From contig NXFV01001323.1 of NCBI GenBank assembly GCA_002803225.1, positions 1 to 64,000 of the forward strand: a stretch of DNA of 64,000 nucleotides. The letters run 5' to 3'. Shown here one piece after another: positions 11,609 through 22,888 of this stretch. Within the stretch, counting starts at the first letter, position 1; every line of letters starts with the position of its first letter. A program made the position numbers and the translations under genes. The DNA is from Gamarada debralockiae. Lineage: Eukaryota > Ascomycota > Leotiomycetes > Helotiales > Hyphodiscaceae. A model generated the notes under the pieces. That model was not told the DNA's origin. It ran no database searches and saw nothing but the letters and a program-made list of their open reading frames with translations.

Positions 11609-13780
11609 CTACCAATAAACACCCAACCCCACAAAATCAGCCCCATAATTAACCAACCCCTCCGCTCCATCCACATTGCCCACAACAACCTTATTAACAC
11701 CCTCCACCCACCCATTAATCAAAACTCCAAAAGTCCCGGTATCCTCCCATCCCAACCCCGGACTAAAAAGCTCACTACTGCGTCCACTCAATGGCACTTC
11801 AATCCTCGTTACCTCTCCATTGACACTGATCGTCATATTCCGCGTATTCGTGCCCGTTGTCCAGGACGTCGAAAATGCGATGTCGTTGTTGCAGAAGTAC
11901 ATTTCGACGAATTTGGAGCCAGAGGCAGAGGAAGCGGGAGATGTGATGTCGAGAGACGCGGACCCGGTAGGTGTAAGGTAGCCGATTTTGGATCCGACGG
12001 GTGTGCAGAGGCCTGTGGAGCAGGTTGTTCGGGTTGAGGTCCCGACGAGGGCGAAGGAGGTTGAGGGGTAGAAGGATTGGGGTGGGGTAGTTATGGTGAT
12101 GGATGTAGGAAGTGGGGTGGAGGTTATGGTTAGGGTGTTGTCGTTGGCGGCCAGTAGGGAGACGGTAGTGGTTAGGCTAGTTGTTTTAGCGGCGAGTGTA
12201 TGAGGAGTGTTGTTGATCGTGACTGTGGTTGCGGATGATGAAGCTTGAGCGAATGTGAGGAGTAGTGTGTAGTTGGAGCTGGTAGTCTCGGCATAGATCT
12301 TGGAGAACGTTGCCGTATTCCTGTGTTCGTCAGCGAATTCTCATGAAATGGAAGAAGATGAAATACCCTGAAACTGTGGCATCGCTTATAGCATATTGGC
12401 CTGCTGCTGTTGTCTGGCTTAGTTCCAACAACAAAGTGCCATGTGCTGCAACGGCGCCTGTGTATGAGGTTACCACATTAGAGGCGGTAACGCCATTCCA
12501 GATATCTTTGATAGTCCCAGCCGTTTGAAATCCAACATCTGGAAGATCCAAAGTCAATGATCTCGCAACATCATTCAAATTGATGACCGCCACAACAGTC
12601 CTCCCTCCACTTAGAGGTCCAGCCCAGACTTCATAGCCTTCATCAGTCCATCTCCTTCGGAAGCTAGCAGCCACGCCTAGGCTATCCTGATTATAGCCAA
12701 TGACATTCGCATTCTTCAAAATTGCGAGAGAAGCTGCACTGATACTGGTATAAGTATCTTTCAACGCTGCACCAATCACCAATGGGCTCTTAATGATAGC
12801 CCACAACGAGAAATGGGTTTGTTCTTCCGCTGTTGTAAAAACATTATTCCCAACTTCCAACATGTCTAGATCCAACCAGTGTTCCGGACCCGCGAACGAG
12901 GTTTGTGGGACGACTTGATTCAAGATTCGAGGAATCGTTCTGTACGCAGGAATGATATCATTGGATATGCGCCATGAGTTTCCAAGAGCAGGTGCCCACG
13001 CGGAAGGAAAGTCTACACCCCAATCGCAGATTTGGAAGAGTATTGGACGGCCGGTTGCCAAGACAGCGTTTGTCATGTTGGCGTATCGAGCTTTGGGCGA
13101 GACATCAGGAGTGTAGTCTGCATCCGGGTAGCCTGCTGCTGCATCGGAGTAGCAGTTGTCATCTGCGAGTGTTAGATGTTTCAAGAATAATTGGAATTAG
13201 GTTCATACATTTGAGAAGATCAGCACCCCAAGACGCGAATGTATTGGCATCAGTGGTCTCATGGACTGGAGCTATGTCAGCATTTGCCACCTACATATCC
13301 CTCAAAACATACATAAGCTTCCAGCTTGTGCGGGTGTTCCAGTCATGCACATTTGTATTCCTCCATCCGAATAGACTCCAAATCCCAATCCGAGACCATG
13401 TATAAAACTTCCCAACGCAGGATAACCACTGGGGAATAGAGCAGGATTCCATGTAAGGGTCCCAGCTGCAGTTCTATCCGGCAGAGTCCATCCACAGTCC
13501 ACAGTCACATAATGATACCCGCTGGTCATCAGACCCAAATCAACCAAAGCCTGTGCGTTCGAGTGTATGATGGATTCGTTCGGGGAGCAAGAATAATGGT
13601 TATAAGAGTTCCACCTGCACGCAAGTTAGCTTGGTTCATACAAGAGGAGATGATAGCTTACCCCATAGGAGGCGTGATGGCAAGGCCATTGTTCAGACGT
13701 GGATGCAAAGCTTCGGAGTTGGCAGATACGACAGACAGCAAACCCCAAAGAGTCTGGAGAAGAAGATATAATGAAGCCAT
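11609..13780 (-). CDS. Secreted alpha-galactosidase, GH27, with C-terminal carbohydrate-binding-like region
   Basis: This enzyme is predicted to remove terminal alpha-1,6-galactose from galactomannan and raffinose sugars outside the cell. Five exons (13780-13662, 13614-13313, 13271-13209, 13162-12367, 12320-11609) with introns of 41-48 bp give 663 residues. A signal peptide (MASLYLLLQTLWGLLSVVSA) precedes LAITPPMGWNSYNHYSC, the GH27 start. Catalytic landmarks are the nucleophile Asp163 in LLKYDNCYSD and the acid/base Asp261 in WLDLDMLEVGN. The C-terminal 240 residues, after the beta-sandwich, are Thr/Ser-rich and include a second sandwich-like region (SKIYAETTSSNYTLLL onward) that resembles CBM35-type modules; that part is inference. 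It is divergently arranged with the GH5 gene, so co-regulation during plant-wall breakdown is plausible. Confidence 0.93.
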
Positions 13781-15165
13781 GGCAAGTACGAATGCGAGGA
13801 GAGAGATTCAGAAAAGCATCGACCTACCGTGATCTTTACTTACTGCTTTTATACCATTCTTTCCCCAGTTCATCTTTAGGCCTTGGAGCTAGCCTAGGCA
13901 ATGGATTATCGCATCGCCCCTATTTCTCCACGATCATGATGCGAATGCGTTGATCGGGGCAATGACGATACGAGGCAAAGTTCCTAGGAGCAAGAAGCTT
14001 GTGGCCGCATCCCTACAGTACCTAAAGTCTGCGGCGAAAGTCCCGTTTTAGTAGGTCTCCGGTCCCCGCGTCCCCGCGTTTTGTTGCGCACCAATCGAAA
14101 GCGGATATGAACATGGGGAAGGCATCGGTACCTGTTCGGTCTACCAACCTTAAGGATATGTCATGCTGGCCATTGGAGCGGAAGAAGGAGTGTGAGCTTG
14201 TCCTGACGATGAGATGAAATGGAAGCAGTTTCTCGGCCGGTGCTCGGCAGAAAGATTTTCGGCTGCTGTGGAGTCACGTGGCTGTCAAACTTTCACTTCG
14301 ATGCGACCACGTTCATCAACTTTTGCCCAAGCAAATATCGGTAAACGTGGAGGAGCCCCAGCGAGTATGAAATGACCACGAATGAAATGACATGTCCCTT
14401 TATCTTTCGGCCATCCATGCCCCAGTGGAAATGAAGCCGCCAGAGGGAGTAGTCCAAGGTTTTCCTTCAACGAAATCTCAAAAGTTTACGAGCTACTTCG
14501 GTGCCAGAGGAGTTGCTACCATAACATTGCATGGTTTCACGAATGATCTTCGAGTATTCGCATGGAAAATTCATTGGAAGGGTTTATGCCCGCCTTATAG
14601 CTTAGTAGAGCTACAGTACTCAAATCGTTATCTACCTTCATTCGTTCTTCAGCTCCAGTGAGCAGCAGTGCAGCACCTCAGCTTCATAACCTTCCCAATC
14701 TGCTCAAAACATCCCTCGGCGGACCGAATGACCGAAATCTATACAGCCTCTTTACTTGAGGCAGAATGATTTAATCTTCCTACGGGCCGGCAAAAGATCC
14801 GGTGGGGTAGACCCCCGAAATTCGGCAGTTTTCCCCAATCGTCGTCAACCACTTGCAGCCACACTTAAACTTTGTTCCTTGCTCATCTCCCCACGCTTTT
14901 GCTTCCATGCTAAGTGTTTTTATTCTGTTTTATGTTGATGTCGGAGATCATCTAGGGGATCAGACGGAGAAATCAACGCCTATTTTGCGGGGATAGTCTA
15001 AATGGCGAAATCTGATTTGATGTGTGTGGTATGCAAACGGGAAAGGATGAAAGAGCCAGATTGTTGAATTTAGCTACAACTTTTGTTAACTGCTCATAAG
15101 TTCGATGCTCCTGCTTGTTCCTGTTTGAATTGTTCGTCCCCTCTCATCTCATCCAATCTTCCATC
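13781..15165. promoter_or_regulatory. Shared divergent promoter region between GH27 and GH5 genes
   Basis: 1385 bp separate the two start codons, with no gene between them. The region should hold both promoters. I did not recognise a specific operator with confidence. Confidence 0.5.
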
Positions 15166-17300
15166 ATGTGGTCCAGCGCATTGTTAAGTCTGCTCGCTCT
15201 CGGGGTCGAAGTGGCTTATGGCCAAGTTGCGGGATATGGCCAATGTAAGAGCGCATTGTATTTTTTGTAGGCGTGCTTTCTGACTCGAATGAGGTGGTGG
15301 ACAGGGTTACACTGGAGCGACGACCTGTGCCTCGGGATACTATTGCTTGTACAGCAACGCTTGTGAGTCTCCCCCTCATTTTCTATGACGAGATGCTAAA
15401 CCCATTAGATTATTCCCAATGTGTTCCAGGTACGGCAAGTTCGAGTGCCATAAGCAAAGCAACTTCAATTGCAACCACGCTATCCACCAAAACTAGCAGC
15501 ACGTTACAATCTTCCTCGACATCAAAGACCTCGTCAAGCTCAGCCTCCGCGTCTGCATCTTCTTGTCCTGGTTATTTCACTCCAGTCACCGCGTCCGCTG
15601 CATTCGCCGCTCTGAATCCAGGATGGAATTTAGGAAACACACTTGATGCCACTCCAACGGAAGGATCATGGAATAATGCTCCAGTAGTACCTGCCACATT
15701 TGCAGAAATTCAAGCAAGAGGTTTTAAGAGCGTCAGAATCCCAGGTGTGTTGTATCCCAAGCTCTGAGAGCGTCCTTTAATGAATTGCAGTGACATGGGC
15801 GTACCATTTCATCAATGCATCTCCAACCTGGAATGTCAATACAACGTGGATGGATCGCGTTGAGACAGTTGTTGACGAGGCGCTGGCCCTTGGATTGTGG
15901 GTCGTTGTGAATGTTCATCATGATTCCTGGATCTGGGCTGATCCAACTGCTTCCGGAGCCAACCTCACCATGATCAACGAGAAATTCGGTCGTCTTTGGG
16001 CTCAGATTGGAACCCGATTTGCGTGCAAGTCTTCCAAATTGATATTTGAACCCCTCAATGAACCCGTGGGATCAACGCAATCGGATGCGCAGTTTCTCAA
16101 CAATCTTACCGCGATTTTCTTGCAAGAGATCAATCAAGCTGGCGGATACAACCCCCAAAGAGTTGTTTCACTCAGTGGACTCGGTATGGACAGTATCAAG
16201 ACGAGTGAATGGTTTGTACGACCGACTGTCTACCCTAATCAACCTTGGGGGATGCAATTCCACTATTACTCTCCATACGACTTCATCTTTGACGCATGGG
16301 GAAAGACGATCTGGGGATCTGACGCTGATAAAGCTTCCCTTTTGAACGACTTCACTCTTTTTAACGGCAACTTCACGGACGTTCCAGCTTTTGTAGGAGA
16401 ATGGGACTCGTCTACAACAAACAATGAGAAAGCAGCGCGATGGAAGTACATCGACTATTTCATTCGTACAGCAAACTCGTTCGAATACTCAACAATCATG
16501 TGGGATAATGGCCTTGACCAATTCAATCGAACGTCAGATACCTGGTACGATCCGATCGACGAGGATATCCTATTTGCAGCAGTAGCCGGAACCACCAACT
16601 CCTTGGCAGACAGCACCACCGACCCCCTCGCTACAAGCCAAAACTCCAGCGCATATATCTTCCACAAAGTCGGAGATCCAGTCGTCGCACAATCAGTGCC
16701 ATACCTCTTGAATGGCAATACCCTGAAATCAATCAAGAACTCCGCCGGACAAACCCTCACCAACTCTCAATACAGCATGTCTAACGGCTCCCTGACACTC
16801 TCCGCCGCCTACCTCAGCACGCTCTACACCTCCACGTCCGCAGCAGGAATCAAAGACACGCTCACATTAACCTTCAGCGCCGGCACACCCTTGACGCTAA
16901 CAATCGTGCAATACACCACGCCCATCATACCCACCACATCCTACGTCGTAGATCCCAGCGCCGACCTCTACATCCCCGTGACGTATCAAGGCATCCCGGA
17001 GATTGCGGCTGTGACGGCGTATAATGCTGATGGAACGTATTTTATTGATTCTTGGACAGAGTATTTGGGTCCACTCCAGCAGGCGAGATGGACATACGGG
17101 GATTGGGGGTGGGATGATGAACATTTTATTGTTTATGAGTCCGGGTTGACGCTAATTCAGGCTGCGGCTCAGACTGTTACGTTGACCGTTGAGGTTAGTG
17201 ATCTTTCTAGCGATGGAGGAGGAGTGTGCTAATGGTGTGATAATAGTTCTTCCCGAGAAGTGTTGGGCAGAATTCTGTCAATGTTACGTTCACGCAGTAA
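15166..17300 (+). CDS. CBM1-GH5 endoglucanase with X2/Ig-like and CBM46-like C-terminus
   Basis: This is a secreted beta-glucanase (cellulose or mixed-linkage glucan/xyloglucan). Five exons (15166-15244, 15294-15362, 15409-15744, 15791-17193, 17247-17300) encode 646 residues. After the signal peptide the first two introns interrupt a cellulose-binding CBM1: YGQCGGQGYTGATTCASG, then YYCLYSNAYYSQCVPG. A Ser/Thr linker leads to the GH5 barrel (NPGWNLGNTLD, VRIPVTWAYHF, NVHHDSWIW). The acid/base is Glu252 in FEPLNEP and the nucleophile is Glu365 in FVGEWDSS. After residue 450 an X2-type Ig-like module (YLLNGNTLKSIKNSAGQTLT) and a module resembling CBM46 follow. X2 plus CBM46 after the barrel suggests subfamily GH5_4; this needs a profile search. 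The last exon supplies VEFFPRSVGQNSVNVTFTQ. Confidence 0.93.
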
Positions 17301-18142
17301 CAAGGGTTAGTTGCAGCAGAAGGCTGAAGGTTCAGTTGTACATATTTCGACTCGCTGTATCCATTTTCCGTGACAAACCGTGAGTGCACATTCAATTCCA
17401 GTGATTGATCCACTTATCGTCGGGGTTGTGATGGTAAGAAATCAATCGCTCAGTTGGATAGGATGTTTGGGATCTTTCTGATATAGGTGGCTCTTGATAA
17501 AACCTGGATTCCTGGACATGAAAGGACTTATGAATAATGTCACAAACATGCAACATTAATCCTCCAGGACTTCCGCGGTGGGACTTCACGGGAATTAATC
17601 TTGCACGGTTTCCTAGGCTGGGTGATCTGAAGAGTTGTACTTGTGCGATTCATTATGTCTACAGCCGCTGAAAGAAACCCTGGAAGTACACCAACCATTC
17701 GTCAGGCTCATATCATCAAGAACATCCCAAGCGCCCCAAGTCGTATCAGAAGCATCCTTTATCATCGAGTCATTTGTGGAATGATGGGTTCTCGATGGCT
17801 TTAGCGTCCTTGTGGATGGCTCTTCTTTTGTCAACAAACCAATCGAACATGCCAATGAGTTCAGGAGCCTTGATTGTCTTTTTCTTTACTGGGGGTTTTT
17901 GTTGAGGGGTTGGAGGGGATTTCTCGGTCGATTGTCTCTCTCCATCGAAGCTGTGCGGTTGACCACTTCAGATCCAGGCAGCGGCTTGAGCGGCGGCTTC
18001 TCGACACAGCGGGAGTCACCAATGACCAGAAAAACTGTGCATGTCAGGTGATGACCAAAGCGAGAAGGTGACGATTTGTTATCATGGTGATCCTGAGGCC
18101 CAAGTTTGAGGCTACCGCAAGGTCAGGATAATTTTCTGTAGG
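17301..18142. other. Gene-poor, no feature recognised
   Basis: Short open frames only, in both strands. It may contain further decayed parts of the helicase-like relic that follows, but I could not align them. Confidence 0.45.
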
Positions 18143-18510
18143 CTAAACCTTCACGAAGAGGAATTCGTCTTGTTCGCACAAGTCAAGAAGTCTTTTCAGG
18201 AAATCAGAGGTGGCGAACGGGGAGTCCACAACAAGAACTCTTTTCTTGGCGAGAAGCTGAAGTACAGTAAAACCTCGTTATAAGGATACCCTACTAAAAT
18301 CCTTGGTAATAAGGATCGATCCTCTGGTCCCGCAGGGATTATTTTTGGTGAAGCCTACCAAAAAGCTAAGGATATCCTCTTGATATCCTTAATTTTTCCC
18401 GGTCCCAAGGGTATCCTTATATCGAGTTTTTACTGTAATACGATCCGCATTGTGAAAGTGTTCTTGCCGGTACCAGAAGGTCCTTGGATAAGCAAAACAC
18501 CTTAGGGTAC
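18143..18510 (-). pseudogene. UPF1-like SF1 helicase fragment, split by a MITE
   Basis: On the minus strand, GVLLIQGPSGTGKNTFTMRI (18510-18440) is a Walker A segment as in superfamily 1 helicases. The reading frame is cut by the 171-bp element at 18265-18435. It resumes on the other side as LLAKKRVLVVDSPFATSDF followed by LKRLLDLCEQDEFLFVKV and a stop at 18143. The second part looks like helicase motif Ia, where relatives read VLVVAPSN. Removing the element with one copy of its TA target duplication makes the two halves one continuous frame. Upstream of the Walker A segment stop codons appear quickly, so this is an old fragment and not a gene broken only by the insertion. Confidence 0.7.
18265..18435. 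mobile_element. pogo/Fot1-type MITE, 171 bp
   Basis: The terminal inverted repeats read CAGTAAAACCTCGTTATAAG at the left and the complement of CAGTAAAAACTCGATATAAG at the right. A TA duplication lies on each side (18263-18264 and 18436-18437), as made by Tc1/mariner-pogo transposases. There is no coding capacity. The same terminus type is found at 30337-30522, so both were probably moved by one family of transposase not present in this window. Confidence 0.88.
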
Positions 18511-19199
18511 ACGGTGGAGATAGTCCTTGGGATCTGCTTGCTACTTTGGTGTGCATCCGCTCAACACTCTGTCTTGATCTCGTTGACTAGTTGGGGCGAA
18601 GAAATTATGCTTCGATGCTTCCAGTTCTGTCCTACCACAAGCGCTTTTTGATTTCAAGTGACTGGCTTGGGATCTTCGTCGAACGAATACATCGAATCAT
18701 CGCAGTCTGATTCTTCCTGGTCACTCATCATGGCTGAACCTTCTGAAATTCCAGAACACTTTTGGGATGGAGATGAATCCTGTTGGATGATGTTAAACCC
18801 AGTGGATTCGATAATATGAGCCATGGCTTACCTTCAGAGCCGAGTCTGAGCCTAGAGCTCTGGCTTCTTTGTCGCCCGTCGTGGTCAAGTCTTTGCCAGT
18901 CTGGTAATGTCGTTATCCCGAAGTCCATTAAGCTTTGATCGCGAGTTTAAAAATCTTACCTTCGAAATTGACTTTGTTGAGTCTTCTGCAATTGAAATCA
19001 AATCATTATTTCATTCGTCTGAGACTTCATGTGAAGCCAATGGAAGATAGTTTTCTGCCATGTTTTCGGTTTAGGATCGTTGTTATAGAAATCATCAATA
19101 AGGTCGAAGGGAAAGAGGTCGATGGAAAGTCGACGAGGCTGAGAAGCGAGGCAAAACAACCCTTCGCGATTTGGCGCTAGCGCGAACGAAATTTCCCAT
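18511..19199. other. Gene-poor, no feature recognised
   Basis: No coding or RNA gene is supported. Continuation of the helicase-like relic upstream on the minus strand was looked for and quickly meets stops. Confidence 0.45.
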
Positions 19200-19535
19200 T
19201 CACTCCTCAAAGGTGAGCCCCTTGCGCAGAATATTTTCGCCTAGCTGGGCAAGCAAAGAACTTTCTTCTCGCCGCTGAGGCAAGAAGTCATTCCTAGCAA
19301 AGGCATTCACAATACCTCTTAGACTTCCCAACACCTCTGCCGACCACTACATCTCCAACGAGATCGTCACAATTCTTTCCATCAAAGGCAAAAATCCTTT
19401 GACATCTTCCAACATGTTCTCTATGCCGATTTTTATGAGATGATCAAAGGTATTTGAGGCCTGTACACGCAGGTCAGGCACGTTGAGGACCCTCGAGCTT
19501 CGAAATTCCCTTCCCTTCGCGATATTAAACCCCAC
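19200..19535 (-). pseudogene. Unrecognised coding relic with one internal stop
   Basis: One minus-strand frame stays open from 19535 to 19200 except for a single TAG after IVTISLEM. The two parts (RVLNVPDLRVQASNTFDHL onward, and SAEVLGSLRGIVNAFARND onward to LRKGLTFEE) have protein-like composition. The second part faintly resembles the P450-side region of fungal fatty-acid dioxygenases, which I cannot confirm by eye. No introns that would extend it were found. Confidence 0.35.
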
Positions 19536-22500
19536 TAATCACGCTAACCATATCATCAGGAATGATTGGCATTTGATTTCAACCCTCCCTCCTCCCCTAT
19601 TGAAGTTGCCCGCTTCATCAGCCGGTTAAGCTATCGATCTCGTCATTATGTCGCGGGGAGAATATGTTCAGTGGGAACAGGAACAAGAACAAAAGGCATC
19701 CTAAGAGCAAAGAATCACCAAAGAGCAATGGAAACAAGAACTTTCGGTTACTGTCACCACTGAACTTTAAGAGCTCTCGTCTCAGCCATACAGAAGCGCT
19801 TTCGGCCAGCAACGACAATTTGAGCGAACGAATTGAGACGGGTCGGAGCAGCGAAGACCGACGCATCATAACCGCTGCCATTACGGAGGCAATGCAACCA
19901 TTCATGACGCGTCTGACACAGATCGAGTCCCAATTGGAGACGCGGTGACAGCTCCATAGACCGGCCGAGTGCAGACAGCCACAACTCCTTGGGCAGAGTC
20001 CCCATTCGAAGGAGCCCGAGGCATTCCGAGTACCCGTCAAACGAGCGCAAGTACTTCACAAAAGCATCCACGATCGTCCTCAGATGAGATTCCTTCTGCC
20101 AAACAAGTCACACTAGACGTACCTTCTAACAGCAGCGTAGCCAACTCCCGTCGCTAAAGCGGGCAGCCTCAGCAACGTCAATCCTATCAGCAATTCCAAT
20201 CCCAATTCATTGCAAAGCAAGTGGACCAACATTTTCCCCTCCGCGGCCAGGTACAGGGGAAAAAACTTGTTTCCACCAAGTCTCAAGCCTGCGGACTTCC
20301 TTTTGAGATCCAAACCGCTATCGATGCCAGAGACGTTTTACTCCACCACCCATCGCGTGATCGACTCGAGGATAAACGCTGAAGTTTGCCCGAAGGTTCC
20401 ATCCCTTTGTTGGATGTTGCAATGCAAGCCCTGCAAAGATTGGCTGGCGGGACAATGTGGTAACTATCCCAGGTCCTATGATGAACTAGGGTTGAGAAAG
20501 TGGTGGCGGTTACGCTGGAGCGATCTGACGGAGGAGTGTCCATAATGCAAGTTTTGCCGGGTGGCGGTGAGGATATTGGTTGCTTTATATTCGTTGATAA
20601 AGAGAACATAATGCTTCATGGAGGTTGAGGAGAGGTGTGAATACTGAAGTTTCATGTTGCTTTGCTTGCATTGGAAGATGCAGAGACTGCTCTTGAATTT
20701 CTTTCAGTCTTGGCATCGTATTGAGTGGAGGAGAGCTTGTGGATCTGCTTTGTATTCGAAAGGAGACATATACTGTCTACTTAAGTGGCTAGAAGAATGA
20801 CAACGTAATTGCTCATGGCGATTAACTGACCCAATTGGAGAGCCGAGTGCTCTTCTGCCATATCCCAGGGTCTTTCGAGGGCTTGCAAGAAGGTGCGATC
20901 TCACTGAAATTAATTCTGTAACAAGATTTCGAGAGCTGGTGAAGGGTATGCGTCGCTGAGGAAGTGAAATCGATCCAAAGTCGTCCGCTAAGTTGCATTC
21001 CAAAACCGTGAGAGCTGCGACTCATAGATGGAAGTTTTGCCGTCTTGATGTACCAGTACTTCAACAGAATTCTAACAGCAACCATACAACTTTCTCTCGA
21101 GTCGAGGTCTCAGGGAGGATAGACAGCCTCCCAAACCAAGCAACAGATTCGTCGTATTCTGCGCAACACTCGCAGGTCATTTCTGGCTTTGAATTATCCT
21201 ATCTGCGATGTTCGGATTTCTTGAATTGTATCTCTGTCGCCAGATTAAACTTCAAGGGGGGTCTGGACGGTGATCCGCTGATCCGCTAGCCGCTTCAGGC
21301 TCCTTCCTGGCTTTTGGCATTAAAGGCCTGAATCTCGCCAACCTCAGGCTGTCGACTTTCACAATCGTCACATTCCAAAAATTCTCCTGCCTACAACGTC
21401 GCCAATTCCTCCTGATATACCCACCTACAATATTCCATATAAGGGTCGCATGATGCTCAAAGATAGTATCCACATATTCTTATTTTGCTAACGAGCACTC
21501 CGCGCGGAGGTATCAACGAGTGTGCACTCTCTGGGACGGCGGCGCGAGCGAGTCGAGCCGCGCAAATACGAGTCTGCAAAGCCTCATTTTCACACCCTCG
21601 CATTATGCTGAAGGGGCTTAATTGGATTATCCCGAGGCAAAGAACCTCCAGAATTGTGCCGTGATGTTGATAGTCGAGCTTCATTGATATCAGAACGCTC
21701 GCGCAAATCGCCGTCAATCGCTGTCCGATTTGAACAAGTGTTGGTTGCGGCGCGTAGATTGAATCCTCACAATGCCTCGTCTCTTGGCCGAAGTTGGAGG
21801 TTTTGTCGCACTTCGTTATGTCACCTCGGAGCTCACGCATCATCTACAGAATCTAATGTCGATACTAGAAGCTCCTGGAGCTGTTGAGATTCGCGTTTAC
21901 TGATCACAGCTGGACAAAGCCCTCGCGAGAAATGCCCGCTTGAAGTCTAATGCCGGCGCTTGCATTCTATCTCTTGAGGTACCATACTAAAGAGGGGCTC
22001 GTAAAAAAGCTATTTTTCGTCCACCGAGTACATAGCCTCAAGCCACTTCTGCTCACTTTGGGAACGCGCTTAGAAGCGCTGTGGATACTTGCAATTCTTG
22101 CTACCTAATATTGACCCCTCCAGGTGCACATGAGTAAGGGAAAGTTCTAAAATACCAAACTCAGCGACCTGGTTCAACAAACGCAAAGATACAAGCGAAG
22201 TACTTCGGAAAGGCAAGGCTAAGAAAGAAATCTCTGTCGTCCAACGCTCGAGGAGGCTCAACCCATGCTTCGCCGAGTGCCGATACGACATGGATCTTAG
22301 CAGTTGCTTTTCTCAGGTGCCCTGCGTGATTTCTTCTGAGGCTAAAACATACCTAAAATCCTTTCTATGCAAAGGGAAAGCCTGGAACCTTCAGCGCCGA
22401 CCTCATTTACGCCACATGTCTCAGAACCTGTGATTCAGCCTTGCGTACGTAGCAACTGAAAAGCACACATGGTTCCTCCTTCGGGTTCAGTCGCTTCTCA

Positions 22501-22888
22501 TAGACAGTACTCCTCAAAATGCTAGCTCATTGTCGTACCCTTCAATTATGATCCTTCAGATCGAAATCAGCATCCAGTGATGCCAGGCTCTCCTTCCGCA
22601 TTAGGCGAAGCCCCTTCGGTTTTCTGAACCCGTTTTGGACTAGCTCCAAATGTCACACGTCCTTGCTGGAGTAGTGGAGTAACTTCTTGGCTTAACGCAA
22701 TTGACGAGAGACGGCATAAACTAACTATTGAATATGCATGACCCATCGATTTCAGCTGCGGCTGTAGATGTCCTGGAAGCTCATTATAAGGTTCTTGGGT
22801 ACGAAACTATGGACGGTGAGGAAGTACCAATCTGATCTCACCCTTAATCGCTTTATCCTCCCCCACAGGCCAATAGTGCCTTGATAAG
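19536..22888. other. Gene-poor region with a possible gag-like relic
   Basis: About 3.3 kb without a supported gene. Near 19650-20160 on the plus strand a frame beginning EYVQWEQEQEQ continues, with stops, into a Gln/Ser/Arg-rich segment and AITEAMQPFMTRLTQIESQL. This is the kind of coiled, polar sequence found in gag-like proteins of fungal retroelements. No reverse transcriptase, integrase or long terminal repeat was found, so the identification is weak. The remainder (20600-22888) shows nothing recognisable. Confidence 0.35.
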
